A stretch of DNA of 19,042 bases from VRUE01 sp047519745 (lineage in GTDB: Bacteria > Actinomycetota > Thermoleophilia > Solirubrobacterales > 70-9): positions 1 through 19,042 of the forward strand of contig JAPVSJ010000045.1 in assembly GCA_047519745.1 (NCBI GenBank). Direction: 5' to 3'. Shown piece by piece: positions 15,256-19,042 of the stretch. Position 1 is the first letter of the stretch, and each line of letters starts with the position of its first letter. Below the pieces are notes generated by a model. That model was not told where the DNA came from. It ran no database searches and saw nothing but the letters and a program-made list of their open reading frames with translations. Made by a program: the position numbers and the translations under genes.

Positions 15256-16824
15256 ATGGAGAGTGCAGCGGTTCCGGGTCCGGGAGCAGCGGCGAGCGCC
15301 TCGCCCGACAGCGGGGTGGGCGAAAAGGGCCTCAAGTCCGGCGCGCTCGGCTATCTCTCCAATCTGGTCATCGGCGTCGCCTCGACCGCGCCCGGGTACA
15401 GCCTCGCCGCGACCCTCGGCTTCGTCGTCGCCGTCGCCGGCATGGGCCTGCATGCCCCCGCCGTGATGATCGTCTCCTTCATCCCGATGCTGCTGATCGC
15501 GGCGGCCTACAACTACATGAACAAGGCCGACCCGGACTGCGGCACCAGCTTCACCTGGGTGACGCGGGCGATGGGGCCGCGGCTCGGCTGGCTGACCGGG
15601 TGGGCGATCGTCGTCGCCGACATCGTCGTGATGGCGACGCTGGCCTTCATCGCCGGCACCTACACCTTCCTCCTCTTCGGCCTCGACGCGGCGGCGGCGA
15701 ACCTGCTCGACGTCAGCATCGCCGCCGCCGTCTGGATCGGTGTGATGACCTGGATCTGCTACCGCGGCATCGAGCTCTCGGCCCGCATCCAGTATTTCCT
15801 GCTGGCGGCGGAGATCCTCACCCTGGCGCTGTTCTCGGTGGTGGCGCTGTTCAAGGTCTACGTCTCCGGCGCCCCCGCCGATTCGATCCACATCGGGCTC
15901 GACTGGTTCAACCCGTTCAATCTGCCGGGAGGGACGACGGCGCTGATCGACGGGGTCCTGCTCGGCGTCTTCATCTACTGGGGCTGGGACAGCGGCGTCG
16001 TCGTCAACGAGGAGTCGAAGGACAGCGCCAACGGGCCCGGCAAGGCGGCGGTGATGAGCACGGTCCTGCTCGTCCTCATCTATGTCGTCGTCGCAGCCGC
16101 GGCGCAGGCCTACCACGGCCCCGACTTCCTGATCGCCAACGCCGAAGACGTGCTCAGCTCGCTGGGGACCGACGTGCTCGGCTCCCCGCTCGACAAGCTC
16201 TTGATCATCGCCGTGCTCACCTCGGCGTCGGCCTCGACCCAGACGACGATCCTGCCGACGGCGCGGACGACGCTCTCGATGGCGCGCTTCAAATCGGCGC
16301 CGAAGAAGCTCGGCGACATCCATCCCCGCTATCTGACCCCCGCCACCTCGACCCTTTTGATGGGCGCCGTCTCGCTGGCTTGGACGCTGTTCATCATCAA
16401 CGTCAGCACGAACGTGCTCGCCGACTCGATCACCGGGCTCGGCTTCCAGATCGCCTTCTACTACGGGCTGACCGGGTTCGCCTGCACGATCTACTACCGC
16501 AAGGAGCTCTTCAAGAGCGTCAAGAACTTCATCATGGTCGGCGTCGCGCCGCTGCTGGGCGGACTGATGCTGACCGGGATCTTCATCAAGGCGTTCGGCG
16601 ACTACAACACGACCAGCACCGAAGTGAACTACACCGGCGGCGTGTTCGGGATCGGCACCCCGGTCGCGATCGGCGTCGGGCTGCTGCTGCTGGGCGTGGT
16701 GGTGATGGTGTTCGCGCAGTTCGCCTACCCGAGCTTCTTCAGGCGCAAGCCGGAGGTCGCCGACCCGGGCATCCTCGAGGGGACCGTCATCGGCAAGGCC
16801 TCGGTGATGGAGGACCCGGAATGA
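15256..16824 (+). CDS. APC-family amino acid / amine permease
   Basis: 522 residues from an ATG at 15256 with AAGGAG just upstream. After a soluble N-terminus of about 28 residues, 12 or so hydrophobic segments span about 33-495. The first carries the APC unwound-helix motif GVASTAPGYS (40-49), which binds the substrate amino and carboxyl groups in characterised members. NEESKDSANGPGKAA (251-265) is the cytoplasmic loop after the segment YWGWDSGVVV; TSASASTQTTILPTARTTLSMAR (322-344) is also typical. It is an inner-membrane secondary transporter, probably taking up an amino acid, GABA or a polyamine. It diverges from the aminotransferase operon and is followed 34 bases later by the UspA gene, with which it probably forms a two-gene transcript. 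The substrate is inferred only from the neighbours. Confidence 0.92.
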   Translation: MESAAVPGPGAAASASPDSGVGEKGLKSGALGYLSNLVIGVASTAPGYSLAATLGFVVAVAGMGLHAPAVMIVSFIPMLLIAAAYNYMNKADPDCGTSFTWVTRAMGPRLGWLTGWAIVVADIVVMATLAFIAGTYTFLLFGLDAAAANLLDVSIAAAVWIGVMTWICYRGIELSARIQYFLLAAEILTLALFSVVALFKVYVSGAPADSIHIGLDWFNPFNLPGGTTALIDGVLLGVFIYWGWDSGVVVNEESKDSANGPGKAAVMSTVLLVLIYVVVAAAAQAYHGPDFLIANAEDVLSSLGTDVLGSPLDKLLIIAVLTSASASTQTTILPTARTTLSMARFKSAPKKLGDIHPRYLTPATSTLLMGAVSLAWTLFIINVSTNVLADSITGLGFQIAFYYGLTGFACTIYYRKELFKSVKNFIMVGVAPLLGGLMLTGIFIKAFGDYNTTSTEVNYTGGVFGIGTPVAIGVGLLLLGVVVMVFAQFAYPSFFRRKPEVADPGILEGTVIGKASVMEDPE

Positions 16825-16858
16825 GGACGGCCGATACCACCACCCCAAGGAGAGAGCG

Positions 16859-17275
16859 ATGAGCGAGATAGTCGTCGGCTACGACGGGTCGGACTGCAGC
16901 AAGGCGGCGCTCGGGACGGCCTGCGGGCTGGCGAAGGCGCTAGGCGACAGGGTGGTGGTCGTCTTCGGCTACGCGCCGCGCGGCTACGGCGGCGGCGAGG
17001 TCCCGACCCATCGCGAGGCGGTCGAGGAGCTGGGCGAGAAGCTGACCGCCGAGGCGGCCGAGCAGGCCGAGGCGGCCGGCGTCGAGCACGAGGTGAAGCT
17101 GGTGCCGTTGAAGTCGCATCATGCGCTGGTCGAGGTGGCCGGCGAACGCGACGCGCGGATGATCGTGATCGGCACCTACGGCGATCCGCCGCTGAAGGGC
17201 GTGATCCTCGGCTCGACGCCGACCAAGCTGCTGCACGTGGCCGAGTGCCCGGTGCTCGTGGTTCCCGCGCCTTAG
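16859..17275 (+). CDS. Universal stress protein, UspA family, ATP-binding type
   Basis: 138 residues, a single Usp domain, with AAGGAG six to eight bases before the ATG. The opening strand EIVVGYDGSDCSKAAL and the closing strand ECPVLVVPAP are typical. Residues 105-119 match the nucleotide-binding G-2x-G-9x-G-S pattern (GTYGDPPLKGVILGS), so ATP binding is expected, unlike the E. coli UspA subclass. Usp proteins dimerise in the cytoplasm; their partners are mostly unknown. It follows the permease by 34 bases in the same direction. Pairing of Usp proteins with transporters is recurrent in bacteria and suggests a modulatory role here. Its TAG stop is 5 bases before the left arm of the inverted repeat at 17281. 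Confidence 0.93.
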   Translation: MSEIVVGYDGSDCSKAALGTACGLAKALGDRVVVVFGYAPRGYGGGEVPTHREAVEELGEKLTAEAAEQAEAAGVEHEVKLVPLKSHHALVEVAGERDARMIVIGTYGDPPLKGVILGSTPTKLLHVAECPVLVVPAP

Positions 17276-17280
17276 GAAAT

Positions 17281-17429
17281 TGAGAGAGGGCCGGGGGTCG
17301 CCCTGGTGGAGCCGGGATTCGCTCCGCCTGCGGCTCCGCTCATGATGTTTGTGCCGCTTCGCGGCAAGAGACACTCGCCGGTGCGCCGCTTCGCGAGGCT
17401 CCCCCAGGGCGACCCCCGGCCCTCTCTCA
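17281..17429. repeat. 149-bp element with 33-bp inverted ends; possible bidirectional terminator
   Basis: The left arm 17281-17313 and right arm 17397-17429 are inverted copies, 32 of 33 positions matching. The outer 26 are perfect, beginning TGAGAGAGGGCCGGGGGTCG; the sole mismatch is 17307/17403. The 83-base centre contains a hairpin (TGCCGC-TTC-GCGGCA at 17352-17366) and an 11-bp direct repeat GCCGCTTCGCG at 17353-17363 and 17385-17395. The element fills the gap between convergent genes, and its right arm contains the TGA of the FAD oxidoreductase. No T-tract follows either arm, so an intrinsic terminator of classical form is not shown. No target duplication is visible (flanks GAAAT and GCGGC). 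It may be a structured bidirectional terminator or a small non-autonomous repeat. Confidence 0.8.
17352..17366 (+). other. Hairpin inside the inverted-repeat element
   Basis: TGCCGC, loop TTC, GCGGCA: six perfect, mostly G-C pairs. It would cap the long stem if the element folds as RNA or single-stranded DNA. Confidence 0.5.
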
Positions 17430-18923
17430 GCGGCCTATGTGGACGCCGATCAGCTTGGGGACCCGGGAGATCAAGGAGCTGAGGAGGGTCGGCTTGCGGT
17501 CGGCCAACTCGGCGTTCTCCTTGCTCACCAGGGCTCGGCGGATGGTTTCTCCTCCCAGCCAGTGGAAGGGCTCAGGAGGCACGTGCTGGGGTTCGGGGTC
17601 TACGAAGGGGAGGCGCGAGGGCTCGTCGCGGCGGTCCAATACGAGCGAAGCGAGGGTTCGGCCGACCATGTGGGACGGGCCGACGCCGTTGCCGGTGTAG
17701 CCGGCGGCGGCGAAGACGTTGGCGCCGCGTAGCGGGACGACCATGGGCAGATGGGTGGGAGAGGCGTCGACCGGTCCGCCCCAGGCGTGGGTGATGCGCT
17801 TTCCGGCCAGCCCCGGGAAGTATTCGCGCATCCGGGCCGCCGCGGCTGAGATGACGTCGGCGTCGAGCTCGGCGCGACCGTGCAGGCGGGCGCCCATCGC
17901 TATCCGGCCGCCGCCCCAGCCGAAGGCGATGCGCCCGTCCGGGGTCGTGCGGAAGTAGTCGATCAGGGTGCGGCTGTCGGTGATGCACTCGCCCCCCGTC
18001 CAGCCGATCCCCTCGAGCAGGTCTGGCACCGGCTCGGTGAGGACGATGTGGGACGAGGTGACGGTGAGCGCGTTGCGCAGCGGCGCGCCGGGCGCCTTCG
18101 CCGCGCCGCCAATCGCGACGATCGCCGCCCCCGCGCGCACCGTGCCGCCGTCAGTGTGCGCGACCACCCCGCCTCCCGCCCGATGTTGGTCACTTGTACC
18201 CCCTATAGGGGGTACAAAGCTCCAATCGTCGGCGAGACGGCGCACTGGGGAGTGCTCGTGAATCTCGACGCCGGCGACGAGTAGGCGCTCACGCAGGCCA
18301 AGCGCTAGGCGTGCAGGCTGCACCGTCGCCGCATCGGGGTAGAAGGCAGCCCCGCGGAAGGCCGGCGAGGCGCAACGCCGGGCGACCTCCTCTCGGCTCA
18401 GGACGCGAGCGGGCGCATCGACCTCCGCTCCGCTCCGGCCATCGGCCGTGCCCCAGCCACCTGCCGGCCCTCGTTCCAACTCCCGGCAGTCCGCGACGGC
18501 CTCGTCCCAGGTCCCGTCGTGGGCGGGGGCGGTCGAGACCTGCAGGTACCCGCCGCGCCGGAACCAGGCGTCGACCTCCTGCTCCGCGCAGAACGCCTCG
18601 ATCCCGTCGATCGCCTCCCGCGACGCCCGCGCCACAGCCAACGCCCCCGCATCCCCCCACCGCTGCCGCATATTGGGCAGCGAGAACCACATCACATTGC
18701 AAAACCCCCCATTCCGCCCACTCGGCCCAAACCCACAAACGTCCCCCTCCAGCAGCACGACCGACGCATTCGGCTCCAGCTCCTTGATGTGCCAAGCCGC
18801 CCACATCCCGGTGTACCCACCCCCGACCACAAGCACATCGGCGCTTACGTCTCCGACAAGCTCCGGCGCCGGGGCCACGTTTCCCGCCTCCTCCAACCAG
18901 TAGCCATGACGAGTGTGCTTCAT
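17427..18923 (-). CDS. FAD-dependent amine oxidoreductase (PuuB/DadA-like)
   Basis: 498 residues from the ATG at 18923 (KHTRHGYWLEEAG). The frame is open back to a GTG at 19034, but those 37 residues are low-complexity and not family-like; the ATG has no obvious ribosome site. The N-terminal Rossmann motif VVGGGYTGMWAA (32-43) and acidic VVLLEGD (55-61) bind FAD; SGRNGGF (68-74) is typical of the DAO fold, and GYTGNGVGPSHMVG (408-421) closes the FAD site. The closest relatives by pattern are gamma-glutamylputrescine oxidases and related amine or amino acid oxidases. It probably oxidises an amine to an aldehyde, complementing the aminotransferase route, but no PuuA-like ligase is in the window. 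Residues about 232-248 (DDWSFVPPIGGTSDQHR) look like an insertion and include a 24-bp DNA palindrome. The stop codon lies in the inverted-repeat element. The first third of the gene is unusually G-rich on its coding strand. Confidence 0.88.
   Translation of the reverse strand: MKHTRHGYWLEEAGNVAPAPELVGDVSADVLVVGGGYTGMWAAWHIKELEPNASVVLLEGDVCGFGPSGRNGGFCNVMWFSLPNMRQRWGDAGALAVARASREAIDGIEAFCAEQEVDAWFRRGGYLQVSTAPAHDGTWDEAVADCRELERGPAGGWGTADGRSGAEVDAPARVLSREEVARRCASPAFRGAAFYPDAATVQPARLALGLRERLLVAGVEIHEHSPVRRLADDWSFVPPIGGTSDQHRAGGGVVAHTDGGTVRAGAAIVAIGGAAKAPGAPLRNALTVTSSHIVLTEPVPDLLEGIGWTGGECITDSRTLIDYFRTTPDGRIAFGWGGGRIAMGARLHGRAELDADVISAAAARMREYFPGLAGKRITHAWGGPVDASPTHLPMVVPLRGANVFAAAGYTGNGVGPSHMVGRTLASLVLDRRDEPSRLPFVDPEPQHVPPEPFHWLGGETIRRALVSKENAELADRKPTLLSSLISRVPKLIGVHIGR
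18194..18217. repeat. 24-bp perfect palindrome inside the FAD oxidoreductase gene
   Basis: Each arm is TTGTACCCCC, with TATA at the centre, 12 bases per half. It encodes residues 236-244 (FVPPIGGTS) and keeps the reading frame. In RNA it would form a 10-bp stem with a four-base UAUA loop. TGG and CCA a few bases outside the core may mark slightly longer ends. A palindrome of this length is not expected by chance in 19 kb. It looks like an inserted palindromic repeat, but no second copy exists in this window. Confidence 0.8.
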
Positions 18924-19042
18924 GGGAATGGCGAGTCTGGCACGCGCTCGAGGCCAGTAGCGAGAGGGGGGTGTCCCGGTTGTGCAGCGGCGTCCTCTTT
19001 TCGCCCCAATCGCGCCCTCGGACGGCCGCGCCACGACGAGGC
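18924..19042. other. Right-edge region, no gene assigned
   Basis: These 119 bases lie upstream of the FAD oxidoreductase start. The same frame remains open to a GTG at 19034, but the translation is Arg/Pro-rich and unlike the family. No clear promoter is seen. Confidence 0.4.

Noticed and set aside
15109..16848. 579-codon frame antisense to the permease
   Set aside because: Translation is His/Asp/Arg-rich low complexity; the opposite strand encodes a clear 12-segment permease with a ribosome site.
17427..18923. FAD oxidoreductase as a pseudogene because of the palindrome and terminal repeat
   Set aside because: The frame is unbroken, FAD-binding motifs at both ends are intact and the length is plausible.

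Overview
This is a high-GC, gene-dense bacterial segment. I read it as actinobacterial, most probably class Thermoleophilia (Solirubrobacterales or a relative). The basis is the combination of very large secreted proteins made of NHL blades, Fn3-like and propeller modules, a secreted RTX protein, GTG/TTG starts with AAGGAG-type ribosome sites, and a PucR-regulated amine catabolism cluster. The taxonomic call is inference; there is no rRNA in the window.

Layout. 1-7149 (minus): two translationally coupled genes for secreted modular proteins. The upstream gene (2575-7149) encodes a 1524-residue NHL/Fn3/propeller protein. The downstream gene (2578 to beyond base 1) encodes a second secreted protein that shares a module of about 100 residues with the first. 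7150-7415: intergenic region with three palindromes and one promoter. 7416-7571 (plus): a 51-residue ribbon-helix-helix protein. 7602-9383 (minus): a secreted RTX-type calcium-binding protein. 9391-15032 (minus): a compact operon in the order class III aminotransferase, PucR-type regulator, alanine dehydrogenase, aminobutyraldehyde-type aldehyde dehydrogenase, with the RTX gene only 7 bases behind it. 15033-15255: divergent promoter region. 15256-17275 (plus): APC amine/amino acid permease and a UspA protein. 17276-17426: a 149-bp element with 33-bp inverted ends that lies between convergent genes. 17427-18923 (minus): a PuuB/DadA-like FAD amine oxidoreductase with a palindromic element in its coding sequence.

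How the catabolic genes fit together (inference from families). The permease imports a primary amine or polyamine. The aminotransferase moves the amino group to pyruvate, giving an aminoaldehyde and alanine. The aldehyde dehydrogenase oxidises the aldehyde, for example 4-aminobutanal to GABA. Alanine dehydrogenase returns alanine to pyruvate with release of ammonium and NADH, closing a pyruvate/alanine amino shuttle. The FAD enzyme offers an oxidative alternative. The PucR protein is the likely local regulator.

The least ordinary items are: a 24-bp perfect palindrome embedded in frame in the FAD enzyme gene; the 149-bp inverted-repeat element whose right arm contains that gene's stop codon; insertion of the same module at the same loop of successive NHL blades, with a further nested insertion in the neighbouring protein; and the palindromes beside the orphan ribbon-helix-helix gene. 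I found no CRISPR array, tRNA, rRNA, transposase or phage gene.
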